In this document: in pieces, positions 48,801-59,934 of the stretch | Layout of the letters: each line of letters opens with the position of its first letter | How positions within the stretch are numbered: position 1 is the stretch's first letter | Source of the DNA: Mytilus trossulus | Lineage: Eukaryota; Mollusca; Bivalvia; Mytilida; Mytilidae | DNA length: 64,000 nt | Direction of reading: 5' to 3' | NCBI RefSeq assembly: GCF_036588685.1 | Contig: NC_086374.1 | Location: 63,486,457-63,550,456 of the forward strand | The notes under the pieces: model-generated | What the model was told of the DNA's origin: nothing | Databases searched by the model: none | Seen by the model: only the letters and a program-made list of their open reading frames with translations | Program-made: the position numbers and the translations under genes

Positions 48801-50945
48801 GTTGAATTTTCAGTAGCTGCCATCTTGTTTGATATGGAAACCATTTTACACAACTGGGATGTTCTTTAAAATGATACGTTTAGATTTAATAATTCATCAT
48901 TCTTTCAAAATCTTATATTTTTTGTCATCGTAAATGGCTATCAATCAGATTTTATATTAACAACTAATAATAATATAACCAGTTGCTTTGCAGGGCGCAG
49001 CATTATACGACCGCAGATGTAGAACCCTGAACAGATGGGACAAGTATGGACACAACTTTTAAGTTTGATACAGCTTTAAATGTGGATTGTGATTAAAAAG
49101 TTGACACAACATAGGTTTATGTCACATTATGATTTTGGACCCTTTGGACCTTAATGTAGACCAATTTGAAAACTGGACCAAAAATTAATAAATAGTTGAC
49201 ACAGCATAGGTTTCTGACACAGAATAAATGTATTCAAATGAACTTAAAATTTTTGTTTTCTCTTAGAGCAATTCACTATGCTGTTGAATATTAATCCTCT
49301 CAAAAAAATGTTTGAAGAAATTTTCTTTTTATTTATGAAATTTCAAATGAGAAAAATTGAACCCAATTTTTTAATCACATCCCCCTTTCCCTTATTCCAA
49401 AACTAATTTCAATTAAAATATTCTAATGGAGTTTGCAACAATTACTACTCATTTAAATACATCATAAAATATTACGATGTAAAAAAACTGCTTGTTATCA
49501 CTGAATGGTAAAGATTATTTAAATTTATCAGTTGGTAGTAAAAAGTGAATATACATTGTATATTGTATATAACAAAGATTTAAGTTGATTCTGGACAAAG
49601 AAAGATAACTCCAATTAAAAAAAATTCTTGCAGATATTTCTTGCTTACTATACATGACAAAGAAAGATAACTCTTAATTAAAAACAATTTGCTATTTCAC
49701 AATATTGTGAAATTAGATATTTCTTGCCATTGCACAATACTGTGCAATTGAAAAGACTTGCTATTGCACAATACTTAATATAATAATTTTAGATCCTGAT
49801 TTGGACCAACTTGAAAACTGGGCCCATAATCAAAAATCTAAGTACATGTTTAGATTCAGCATATCAAAGAGGCCCAAGAATTTAATTTTTGTTAAAATCA
49901 AACTTAGTTTAATTTTGGACCCTTTGCACTTTAACTTAGACCAATTTTAAAACTGGACCAAAAATTAAGAATCTACATACACAGTTAGATTTCGCATATC
50001 AAAGAATCCCAATTATTCAATTTTTGATGAAATCAAACAATGTTTAATTTTGGACCTCAATTTGGGCCAACTTGAAAACTGGGCCAATAATAAAAAATCT
50101 AAGTACATTTTTAGATTCAGCATATCAAAGAAACCCAAGGTTTCAATTTTTGTTCAAATCAAACTAAGTTTAATTTTGGACCCTTTGGACCTTAATGTAG
50201 ACCAATTTGAAAACGGGACCAAAAATTAAGAATCTACATACACAGTTAGATTCGGCATATTAAAGAACCCCAATTATTCAATTTTGATGAAATCAAACAA
50301 AGTTTAATTTTGGACCCTTTGGGCCCCTTTTTCCTTAACTGTTGGAACCAAAACTCCCAAAATCAATACCAACCTTCCTTTTATAGTCATAAACCTTGTG
50401 TTTAAATTTCATAGATTTCTATTTACTTATTCTAACGCTATGGTGCGAAAACCAAGAAAAATGCTTATTTGGGTCCCTTTTTGGCCCCTAATTCCTAAAC
50501 TGTTGGGACCGAAACTCCCAAAATCAATACCAACCTTCCTTTTGTGGTCATAAACCTTGTGTTTAAATTTCATTAATTTCTATATACTTTAACTAAAGTT
50601 ATTGTGCGAAAACCAAGAATAGTGCTTATTTGGGCCCTTTTTTGGCCCCTAATTCCTAAACTGTTGAAACCAAAACTCCCAAAATCAATCCCAACCTTTC
50701 TTTTGTGGTCATAAACCTTGTGTCAAAATTTCATAGATTTCTATTAACTTAAACTAAAGTTATAGTGCGAAAACCAAGAAAATGCTTATTTGGGCCCTTT
50801 TTGGCCCCTAATTCCTAAAATGTTGGGACCAAAACTCCCAAAATCAATACCAGCCTTCCTTTTATGGTCATAAACCTTGTGTTAAAATTTCATAGATTTC
50901 TATTCACTTTTACTAAAGTTAGAGTGCGAAAACTAAAAGTATTCG

Positions 50946-50993
<48 letters not shown>

Positions 50994-53900
50994 AACGTGA
51001 TAGCAATATACGACGAAAATTTTTTCAAAATTTGCGGTCGTATAAAAATTATATAATTACAATGAACTGCGAAATACGCAAATAACTACTAGCATCATAT
51101 ATCAGAGATACGAAACTAAGTTTACTGTTGTGTGGTAGCTTTAAACAGGCAGCTTAGTAATCAGTCAAAATCAATAGAGATGAGTCCCATAAGTATAGAA
51201 AGTCCCTGATGTAACTCGGATCTTAGAAATGAGTTATATAGAAATGATGTGTATTGTCTAATAAACTAATAGTAACAACTCCACAGAGAACTTAAATAAA
51301 GGAAACATAGTAATTCATAAGAGGATACTGGAAGCCCAAAAAAATAAGATGCATAACTACTGTAACAGTAAAAGGTATTTTCTTAGATCATTGAACTTTT
51401 TGTTGATTACTGCTAAAGAGTTTTGAAGGAGTTACTGATTCAAAAATGTCCAGGAACAAAGAGAGATAACTCAAGAGGTATGTTCACAATGTCATAATAC
51501 AAGCAAAATAATATCTAAAATTACACTAAACATAAATCAAATAAGACGTACTGATAAAGAATCTTCACCAACATGGCTACTAGCTACAGATAAAATATTA
51601 GGAGAATAAAAAAGCTGGAACATTGACTCAGCTTGACATGTGTCAATCATAAAGAATACCTCATGGTATCTGAAAATAGACAAATAATATTAAACGATTG
51701 CATTTTTTATGACGATATACAAACTTGTTAAGCAAAATACCTAAACTGATCCCAGTTTTTTGACACAATTGAGTGCAATACATCAAGATTCAACTGCAAA
51801 AATAAAGTAGCTTAAATATCTGACAAAAAACTTGCTGTCAACTAGATTAGTAAATATAATAATGTATGAGTTTCCTTTCTGTTGTTGTCCTATGTCCCCC
51901 TCTCCTGCCCCCCGTAAAGTAGGAGTTTCTCTTCTGTAGTTATCTTATGTCCCCCCTCCTAAAGTAGGAGTTTCCTTCCCTTCTGTAGTTATCTTATGTC
52001 TCCCCTCCTAAAGTAGGAGTTTCCTTCCCTTCTGTAGTTATCTTATGTCTCCCCCATAAAGTATTGAGTTTCCCTTCTGTAGTTATCTTATGTCTCCCCC
52101 ATAAAGTATTGAGTTTCCCTTCTGTAGTTATCTTATGTCTCCCCCATAAAGTATTGAGTTTCCCTTCTGTAGTTATCTTATGTCTCCCCCATAAAGTATT
52201 GAGTTTCCCTTCTGTAGTTATCTTATGTCTCCCCCATAAAGTATTGAGTTTTCCTTCTGTAGTTATCTTATGTTTCTACTCATAAAGTAGGAGTTTCCCT
52301 TCTGTAGATATCTTATTTTTCCTCCCATAAAGGAGCTTTCCTTCTGTAGTCATCTTGTGTTTCCTCCCATAAAGGAGTTTTCCTTCTGTAGTTATCTTAT
52401 GTTTCTTATATTCCTATGTTTTCATATTACTTGAGACTAACTCAACTGACAGATGTAATACTTCAAAAATCAATTTAGCACATGAATAATGCATTAATTT
52501 GCATTAAAAAATTCTTCTACCCTAATATAAAGAAACAATTTTCAAGTAAGTAAAATACAAATGAAATATTCATAACATGGAAGGGGAGACAATTCTTGAA
52601 ATTCATAAAATTCTGAAATACTAACAAATTAAAATGAGTAAAGACTAGTTAAAACAACCTTTGTTTTTGCCACATTTGTTCAAATGCATCAGCCAGTTCT
52701 ACATTGGATACTTCCTCTGCATCTTGAAACTTGAGAAACCCATCTCCTCCATGTCCTAAAATAGATTAAAAAAAAATTGATTCAAAGTAAAATTTTATAC
52801 TGATGGAAATAAATAATGAAACACTTAATCTTAGATATAAAATAATGAATTTTTCCAATAAACTGATATAATGTAGTTTTTGGAGATCTTTTCAATATTT
52901 TAAAAATGGAAAAGTTTGTTTAATATGACTTGTTTAATGTGTGAAATATTTTTTTTTCATCATTTATAAACATCTATGTTTTATTGTTTTTTAAAGACAA
53001 CAAATGACATGAATGACAAATGTGTACAATTAATTCAAAAATTATTGCATGCATTCATTATTGTGATTTGGGAAGAATGGACATCTATATACAAGATTAA
53101 TTATGATTTCAGGAAAAGATGCATACATAATTTGTATGCATCGGATATTAAAAAGGGAGTTAATCCAACCTTTATGTCATTTCCTTGTGTTTCTGTCATG
53201 AACATATTAAACAGCAATACAATTTGTTCTTCAAGCTGTGGACTCACCATGGCCAAAACTGATGAGCAATTTGATTCACCATTAAAAAATTCTAATTGAG
53301 AATGCTGTACTTATAAATTGTGCATGATAGTAAGTTACGGCTCTTTCTGAAAATAAGACTGTTTTTGATTTGTACAATAAGACTGTTGACTTCCTGTTAT
53401 TTGTGTTCTTTTATAACTATTGCTTAAAACATTAAAATCAGTCTTTCTTTCCCAAAGTATATTTCACAATTCTAAAAAAAATAGACAAAAGAAGCTAACA
53501 TTCCATAATGTATAGTGCAACAGTATTATAGTAATGAGTATGTCACCTGTCATGTACACCAAAATGTTACTTCGTTCATCAGAACTCAGACGTTTAGATG
53601 GTGGTGTACTTTGTGGCAATCGTCCTGTTAAAACTCTTATAAAATTCTCTACTGTTACCTAAACATAACAATATTAAAAAGTAAAATTAAATTCTAAACA
53701 AAGACAAAGAAACACATACCAGCAATTTAAGTTAATTCACATTAATACAATTTCAACAACAATATAGAGTATAATTTCTTTTATTTATGTTACCATGGTT
53801 ACCAACCAGAATGATTAAATATCATCTTTTGTGTACTAAAAGTTTTTATCAGTTGTTAGCTTCTTTGTGAAGATTCTTATTGAATGTTTTCTTTTTATGA

Positions 53901-56206
53901 CATATGGTCTAAAATAAGAGTGAAAGGTTTGTGCACATGTATAATTGGTTGGACACCAACACATTTCATGACCCTACCAAGTCAATAGACCACTTTCGAG
54001 TTCCTCCGTCACCGGAAAAAACTGGTCAATTATGCGGGCCTTTATGACGTCATTTACCAGATAGAGGGAGTCACCTGTATCCCTGCACTATTTATGTTCA
54101 TCAATCGTCATTGTGCAGGATAAACTAAAAATAAAGGTTGTTCTGTAGGTACTTAATGACAATTCCCTAATGACAGCAATGCTGATTGTCAATTTTGAGA
54201 AATCAATTTGCTGAATAATTCGTACAATATAGAATTATAGTTTTCCAACCACTCGCTCAACATTGGAATGAAAGTGAAGACGCCTCTAAATGCACAAATG
54301 ATGTTCACTAAAACCAGAGTTTTTGACAGAAATGCATCTAACTCGAAAGTTGTCTATTATCTTGATCAAGTGTTGTTCTTTGTTGTTTCTCTTTTTCCTG
54401 GTTATTTGGTGTGTTGGAGTGGTCTGTTGTACAGTACTATCCAATACGTTTGTTAATTGTTCTAAACCATTATATATTTAAATCAGTACCCACCTCATAA
54501 CCTCTATAATCCACTTCTACATCATCTCCATATACATTGATATGCTGGTTTGCATTATTAAACACTGTGGCTGAAAAATAAATGATAAAATGAACACATC
54601 GACAGAGAAAAGGGTCAAACATCTATACCATACTTTTCATAATGGAATGAAAGCACAAGAGGAGATGCTCTACTATTCAACCAATCTCTGTCTGTTCTAA
54701 CTTTTAAGTTAAGAAATTTCACTTGTTTCCATTCCCATAGTATATCAGTATCTGGACTTACAATATCTGGACTGACATTCTACCTACCTACTTTTTAGTT
54801 TTCATGCATTTCAAGTATATGAATTTTGTTTTCATTTGGCATTTGTTCAGATTTTTTTATATATAGTTATAGGAATATATGTTCCTCTACAGTTCTCTCA
54901 AATTTCTAATTTTTATATATTTAAACGATAACTTATATTTTTGGTATATATATAAAACTTTAAACGCTAAAATAAAATACTTACCTGGTCGAGGATTTCT
55001 AGGATTGCAAGCCATGTCATCAGCTATCATTAAAATTATATGGCTGTAAAAAAATATCAATATCTATTTATTATGGATTTCTAGGATTGCAAGCCATGTC
55101 ATCAGCTATCATTAAAATTATATGGCTGTAAAAAAATATCAATATCTATTTATTATGGATTTCTAGGATTGCAAGCCATGTCATCAGCTATCATTAAAAT
55201 TATATGGCTGTAAAAAAATATCAATATCTATTTATTATGGATTTCTAGGATTGCAAGCCATGTCATCAGCTATCATTAAAATTATATGGCTGTAAAAAAA
55301 TATCAATATCTATTTATTATGGATTTCTAGGATTGCAAGCCATGTCATCAGCTATCATTAAAATTATATGGCTGTAAAAAAATATCAATATCTATTTATT
55401 ATGGATTTCTAGGATTGCAAGCCATGTCATCAGCTATCATTAAAATTATATGGCTGTAAAAAAATATCAATATCTATTTATTATGGATTTCTAGGATTGC
55501 AAGCCATGTCATCAGCTATCATTAAAATTATATGGCTGTAAAAAAATATCAATATCTATTTATTATGATCGTATTTACAGATGAAAGATAACCTGTTCAA
55601 TGCAACTTATAGGACAAATTTACTTGTGTAGCTAAATTTATGTTAAAACTATGGTCAACATTTCTAGACATTTTTTTTATTAATGTTAAAATAACTGAAA
55701 ATGAAACCCCTGCCCGCTTAAAGTACAAAAAAAAAAAGTATAAGGTTTACAGGAAGTTGTTGAGTGATGAATCTGAAAACTCATGACACTGTTAAGCTGA
55801 CTCATATATGAAACCAAATGACATAAATCCTTGTAATGTACATAGTTCCTCTGAAAAATGCCAACAAATATATTCATGGGTTAGACAGACTGACGGATGG
55901 ATGGACGTTCAGACAGAGGTTTAAACAGTGTGCCACCACTTTTTTAAGGAAGAGGTATAATTACTTCCTAAATTCAATTTTTATCAATATAAATGTACAT
56001 GTATGATAAGAAGTTATAGACATCATTTTAAAATATCTAAATAAAATACAATGAACTAACCTGTCTGGAATTCCTAATTTTTTGACACTACGGTATATAG
56101 ACAACACATTAGCAACATGTCTGTAATTAAACCAGAATCTAGAAGTATCTACCAGAACTGCCCAATTATTTGTGTGTCCACTCTTGAAGAATTCCTCAAC
56201 TTTCTC
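45785..56206 (-). CDS. PIGK: GPI-anchor transamidase catalytic subunit PIGK/GPI8 (exons 2-10)
   Basis: Nine exons join in frame to 975 nt, 324 residues plus stop, lacking only the start. PIGK is a C13 (legumain-like) cysteine peptidase in the ER membrane; it cleaves the C-terminal signal of proproteins and attaches the GPI anchor within the PIGK-GPAA1-PIGS-PIGT-PIGU complex. Recognisable blocks in order: [64 protein letters not shown] with the catalytic His, [12 protein letters not shown] with the catalytic Cys, [42 protein letters not shown] and [11 protein letters not shown]. The predicted protein stops at PMPK without the C-terminal transmembrane helix of vertebrate PIGK. A tandem array repeats part of exon 3. 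The first exon is uncertain (see 60507-60582). Confidence 0.95.
45873..46309 (-). other. PIGK intron 9
   Basis: 437 bp, GT-AG on the minus strand. No repeat recognised; the plus-strand frame at 46001-46219 is AT-derived. Confidence 0.75.
46310..46476 (-). CDS. PIGK: PIGK exon 9
   Basis: 167 nt between acceptor ATTTTTTCAG and donor GCAC|GTAAGT. It encodes [20 protein letters not shown] and the conserved [20 protein letters not shown]. Ends in phase 2. Confidence 0.93.
46477..47870 (-). other. PIGK intron 8
   Basis: 1394 bp, GT-AG. Contains the inverted-repeat element at 47003-47763; otherwise AT-rich. Confidence 0.75.
47003..47763. mobile_element. Inverted-repeat element (TACTGTG type) in PIGK intron 8
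   Basis: Left end TATACTGTGAAAGTACTTTA with GTGGGTATCAATTTTCGTGG; right end CCACGAAAATTGGTACCC with TAAAAGTACTTTCACAGTAT. About 45 bp of imperfect inverted repeat closes a 761-bp body without a coding frame. The ends are related to those of the 196-bp MITE at 13291-13486. TATA or TA at both edges may be the target duplication. Confidence 0.78.
47871..47981 (-). CDS. PIGK: PIGK exon 8
   Basis: 111 nt, phase 0 at both ends, acceptor GTTTCTTTCAG and donor TTT|GTAAGT. It encodes [18 protein letters not shown] and [19 protein letters not shown]. Confidence 0.93.
48977..51047 (+). mobile_element. Tandem-core element family F4, copy b
   Basis: Head TTATACGACCGCAG (49003) and tail TGCGGTCGTATAA (51033-51045) form exact complementary ends. 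The first part of the core has TTTTGGACC.TTTGG, GACCAATTTGAAAAC and AGAATCTACATACACAGTTA repeats. The second part has ~160-bp units with the GGCCCC landmark at 50322, 50483, 50644 and 50803. A (GAC)n tract at 50946-50993 precedes the tail. Confidence 0.82.
50946..50993 (+). repeat. (GAC)n microsatellite in F4
   Basis: About 16 GAC units just before the tail of the F4 element. Read as protein it gives a run of arginine, an artefact. Confidence 0.95.
51552..51669 (-). CDS. PIGK: PIGK exon 7 (catalytic cysteine)
   Basis: 118 nt, acceptor CTATTTTCAG, donor TTATCA|GTACGT. It encodes [18 protein letters not shown], with the nucleophilic Cys in DTCQ, then [21 protein letters not shown]. The exon carries the active-site Cys in its first third. 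Confidence 0.95.
51670..52658 (-). other. PIGK intron 6
   Basis: 989 bp, GT-AG, largely filled by the 45-bp minisatellite at 51870-52420. Confidence 0.75.
51870..52420 (+). repeat. 45-bp minisatellite in PIGK intron 6
   Basis: CCCCCATAAAGTATTGAGTT marks units at 52051, 52096, 52141, 52186 and 52231, exactly 45 bp apart. Diverged units with TTCTGTAGTTATCTTATGT extend on both sides. Because 45 is divisible by 3, a spurious frame of 15-residue repeats results. Confidence 0.92.
52659..52755 (-). CDS. PIGK: PIGK exon 6 (catalytic histidine motif)
   Basis: 97 nt, acceptor TCTATTTTAG, donor CAAAG|GTTGTT. It completes the TGHGG motif begun in exon 5 and encodes [20 protein letters not shown] and AFEQMWQKQ. 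Ends in phase 2. Confidence 0.94.
52756..53546 (-). other. PIGK intron 5
   Basis: 791 bp, GT-AG, AT-rich. A plus-strand frame of 107 codons (52976-53299) lies entirely inside it and has no motif; rejected as a gene. Confidence 0.75.
53547..53658 (-). CDS. PIGK: PIGK exon 5
   Basis: 112 nt, acceptor GTTATGTTTAG, donor ACAG|GTGACA, phase 0 to phase 1. It encodes [20 protein letters not shown] and [18 protein letters not shown]. Confidence 0.94.
53659..54493 (-). other. PIGK intron 4
   Basis: 835 bp with a GT-AG pair on the minus strand. No repeat recognised. Confidence 0.72.
54494..54570 (-). CDS. PIGK: PIGK exon 4
   Basis: 77 nt, acceptor TATTTTTCAG, donor GAG|GTGGGT, phase 1 to phase 0. 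It encodes [20 protein letters not shown] and YRGYE. Confidence 0.94.
54571..54984 (-). other. PIGK intron 3
   Basis: 414 bp, GT-AG, AT-rich; nothing recognised. Confidence 0.72.
54985..55043 (-). CDS. PIGK: PIGK exon 3 (functional copy)
   Basis: 59 nt, acceptor TTTTTTTACAG and donor GACCAG|GTAAGT, phase 2 to phase 1. It encodes [19 protein letters not shown]. All but the last 8 bases belong to the 82-bp unit repeated seven times; this is the only copy followed by a donor. Confidence 0.94.
54993..55566 (-). repeat. 82-bp tandem array duplicating exon 3 with its 3' splice site
   Basis: Seven consecutive units begin at 54993, 55075, 55157, 55239, 55321, 55403 and 55485, apparently identical. 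Read on the minus strand each has 31 bases of intron ending TTTTTTTACAG and then 51 bases of exon 3. Units 2-7 (upstream in the transcript) lack the last eight exon bases and the donor. Splicing into any of them without further splicing would give CCA TAA after NPRN, an immediate stop. Confidence 0.95.
55567..56060 (-). other. PIGK intron 2, part upstream of the array
   Basis: AT-rich; contains a short TGACGGATGGATGGACG stretch near 55890. No exon seen. The 82-bp array occupies the rest of the intron down to 55044. Confidence 0.7.
56061..56206 (-). CDS. PIGK: PIGK exon 2
   Basis: 146 nt, acceptor ATTTTATTAG, donor GACAG|GTTAGT, phase 0 to phase 2. It encodes [40 protein letters not shown] and VKKLGIPD, the start of the mature peptidase domain. 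Confidence 0.94.
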
Positions 56207-57654
56207 CTAATAAAATATATATATATACAAAGTATTAATAAACTTAAAAGTCTTAGGTAAAATAAAGAATATGTTGATACATGAACATGTATAATCATCT
56301 AATTACAGATACATTTATAAAATATTTCAAAACTTTGAAATTTCATATTTTCCTTTAGTGCAGTACAGATAACTCCTCTAGATGTCTGTTGGTAATTTCC
56401 CTCCTGTTTAAATCATATCAAGTATATGGTAAATTGTGAAATAACATGTACAGTGTACAACTATATATTTTAAAATCTAAATAAGTTAAACGTTCAAAAT
56501 TAATCTCAATTTACATTTTTGTACATAATGAAGACAAAACATCTTCAATTGTAAATAAAATTAATTTAAATCACTCGCTTTAAAAGAAAACATATTTAGC
56601 TGGGACCAAATATTTTATTCCACTACATGTTGATTTTGATGTTGAAATCATCATTTGATTGGTTGAAACTATCACATGTGACGTAGAACAAAACATTATA
56701 TCCCCTCTGTTCAATGCTGTACCTCGGGACCTCGTAGTATGACATTACGTGCAGTTAATGTGCATATTTATATATGGACCATAATTTGGTATTCAGCCTT
56801 TGGTTTCTTTTTGTATCCTTTTTTATAAGTTCTAAAATTTTAACTTTTATTTTGTGGGTTGTGTTGGTGTTAGAATAGTATGAATGGAACAATTGAGTTT
56901 TTCGAGAAAAAATTAATACATTTTGATTCACCGTTTACGTGACATGAAACCAAACAGGAAACCAATCTTTATTTTCTTTATTTTGCACAATATAATTCAA
57001 AAGGCATAAATAAACACCATTACTAGTGTTACTTGCTTCATGTTAATATTTAAAATCTATTTTCAATGTTATATTAAAGTTTTTTTTAAACCTGACAGGA
57101 AACCATTAGAAACCGAAAGCATTTTTTTAGTTTTATTTTATTGCAAAATCTGCTTAAAATAATATGAACAGTATACTTTTTCTTAAAATCCATCTTAAAT
57201 GTAACAGTATTATAAAACTCCTAAATATGTGCTTGTTTTGAAAACAATTAGTACAATTTATTCAGAATTTTCCATATTTTCTTCATTGATACAGGATACC
57301 ATAATCGTTGTATCTTGATGTTTAAGCCAAAAAAATGTATTTATATTTGGTTTTGATATTCCAGTTATATACAATTTATTCCAAATCATTGGCAATGTAA
57401 CATTCTTTAAATCCAGTAAAGAAAAACACTTTTAACTTGGAATTAAAATCTTTAAAATAGGCACAATGTGATACTTGTGACCTCACAGTACACCATCTAC
57501 ATGGTTTCCACATTTTAACCTACTTTAGTGGGCTAAAATCAATAAAGTAATAACTTCCTTTCAAGTCATGCATGGTAAAAGTTTACTTCTCCTTTGACAA
57601 GTTTATTGCGTTTCTGATAAGTGTTTGCAGAACATGAATAAAAAATATAGATTA
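56207..57654 (-). other. PIGK intron 1, part next to exon 2
   Basis: AT-rich with no recognisable exon. A small phase-0 donor candidate on the minus strand near 57030 (ATGAAGCAA|GTAACA) is too short to count. Confidence 0.5.
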
Positions 57655-59932
57655 ACTAGAGGCTCTAAAGAGCCTGTGTCGCTCACCTTGGTCTATGTGC
57701 ATATTAAACAAAGGACACAAATGGATTCATGACAAAATTGTATTTTGGTGATGGTGATGTGTTTGAAGTTCTTACTTTACTGAACGATTTTGCTTCTTAC
57801 AATTATATCTATCATGAACTTTGCCCATTAGGAACAGAGAACTATATTTGGTAAAAATTTACATAAATTTACCAAATTAATGAAAATTGTTAAAAATTGA
57901 CTATAAAGGGCAATAACTCCTTAAGGGGTCAATTGACCATTTAGGTCATGTTGACTTATTTGTAGATCTTACTTTGTTGAACATTATTGCTGTTTACAGT
58001 TTATCGCTATCTATAATAGTATTCAAGATAACCAAAAACGGCAAAATTTCTTTAAAAATTACCAATTGGAGGGCAGCAACCCAACAACCAGTTGTCCAAT
58101 TCATCTGAAAAATTCAGGGCAGATAGATATTGACTTGATTAACAATTTAACTTCTTTGTCAGATTTGCTCTAGATGCTTTGGTTTCATAGTTATAAGCAA
58201 AAAACTGCATTTTACCCCTATGTTCTATTTTTAGCCGTGGCGGCCATCTTGGTTGAATGGCCAGGTCATCGGACACATTTTTCAAACTAGATACCCCAAA
58301 GATGATTGTGGCCTAGTAGTTTCAGTGGAGATTTTGTAAAAGATTACTTAGATTTATGAAAAATGGTTAAAGATTGACTATAAAGGGCAATAACTCCTAA
58401 AGGGGTCAACTGACCATTTTGGTCATGTTGACTTATTTGTAGATCTTACTTTGCTGAACATTATTGCTGTTTACAATTTATCTCTATCTATAATAATATT
58501 CAAGATAATAACCAAAAACAGCAAAATTTCCTCAAAATTACCAATTCAGGGGCAGCAACACAACAACCGATTGACCGATTCATCTGAAAATTTCAGGGCA
58601 GATAGATCTTGACCTGATAAACATTTTTATCCCATGTCAGATTTCCTCAAAATGCTTTGGTTTTTGAGTTATAAGCCAAAAACTGCATTTTACCCCTATG
58701 TTCTATTTTTAGCGGTGGCGGCCATCTTGGTTGGTTGACCAGGTCACGCCACACAATTTTTAAACTAGATACCCCAAAGATGATTGTGGCCAAGTTTGGA
58801 TTAATTTGGCCCAGTAGTTTCAGAGGAGAAGATTTTTGTAAAAGATTACTTTAATTTACGAAAAATGGTTAAAAATTGACTATAAAGGGCAATAACTCCT
58901 AAACGGGTCAACTGACCATTTTGGTCATGTTGACTTATTTGTAGATCTTACTTTGCTGAACATTATTGCTGTTTACAGTTTATCTCTATCTATAATTATA
59001 TTCAAGATAATAACCAAAAACAGCAAAATTTCCTCAAAATTACCAATTCAGGGGCAGCAACCCAACAACCAATTGACCGATTCATCTGAAAATTTCAGGG
59101 CAGATAGATCTTGACCTGATAAACATTTTTATCCCATGTCAGATTTCCTCAAAATGCTTTGGTTTTTGAGTTATAAGCCAAAAACTGCATTTTACCCCTT
59201 TGTTCTATTTTTAGCCGTGGCGGCCATCTTGGTTGGTTGACCAGGTCACGCCACACATTTTTTAAACTAGATACCCCAAAGATGATTGTGGCCAAGTTTG
59301 GATTAATTTGGTCAAGTTGTTTCAGAGGAGAAGATTTTTGTAAAAGATTACTTTAATTAACGAAAAATGGTTAAAAATTTACTATAAAGGGCAATAACTC
59401 CTAAACGGGTCAACTGACCATTTTGGTCATGTTGACTTATTTGTAGATCTTACTTTGCTGAACATTATTGCTGTTTACAGTTTATCTCTAACTATAATAA
59501 TATTCAAGATAATAACCAAAAACAGCAAAATTTCTTCAAAATTACCAATTCAGGGGCAGCAACCCAACAACATTTGACCGATTCATCTGAAAATTTCAGG
59601 GCAGATAGATCTTGACCTGATAAACATTTTTACCCCATGTCAGATTTGCTCTAAATGCTTTGGTTTTTGAGTTATAAGCCAAAAACTGCATTTTACCCCT
59701 ATGTTCTATTTTTAGCCGTGGCGGCCATCTTGGTTGGTTGACCGGGTCACGCCACACATTTTTTAAACTAGATACCCCAATGATGATTGTGGCCAAGTTT
59801 GGTTTGATTTGGCTCAGTAGTTTCAGAGGAGAAGATTTTTGTAAAAGCTAACGCCGGACGACGGACGACGGACGACGGACGCCAAGTGATGAGAAAAGCT
59901 CACTTGGCCCTTTGGGCCAGGTGAGCTAAAAA
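57655..59932 (+). mobile_element. Tandem-core element family F1, copy b, in PIGK intron 1
   Basis: Same head (AGGCTCTAAAGAGCCT, GTCGCTCACCTTGG) and same tail (AGCTCACTTGGCCCTTTGGG...AGGTGAGCTAAA) as 22249-23082, but with about four core units. The ATACCCCAAAGATGATTGTG landmark is at 58291, 58769, 59271 and 59772 (spacings 478, 502, 501). A (GACGGAC)n tract at 59855-59882 precedes the tail. Confidence 0.88.
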
Positions 59933-59934
59933 CT

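Larger units (their letters stand above)
47982..51551 (-). other. PIGK intron 7
   Basis: 3570 bp, GT-AG. Dominated by the F4 element at 48977-51047; 47982-48976 and 51048-51551 are AT-rich with nothing recognised. Confidence 0.7.

Noticed and set aside
50864..51085. Reading frame with a long arginine run
   Set aside because: Product of the (GAC)n tract in element F4, in an intron and on the strand opposite to PIGK.
52064..52285. Frame with perfect 15-residue repeats, as in a structural protein
   Set aside because: The 45-bp minisatellite happens to stay in frame; units outside the core break it, and it lies within a PIGK intron.
52976..53299. 107-codon plus-strand frame
   Set aside because: Lies wholly inside PIGK intron 5, antisense, with no recognisable domain.
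54993..55566. Regular array considered as CRISPR or satellite
   Set aside because: Units are contiguous with no variable spacers, and each carries PIGK exon sequence; it is an exon-intron tandem duplication in a eukaryotic gene.
59596..59796. Minus-strand frame in PIGK intron 1, checked as a possible signal-peptide exon
   Set aside because: It lies entirely in a core unit of element F1 and its like occurs in the other units.
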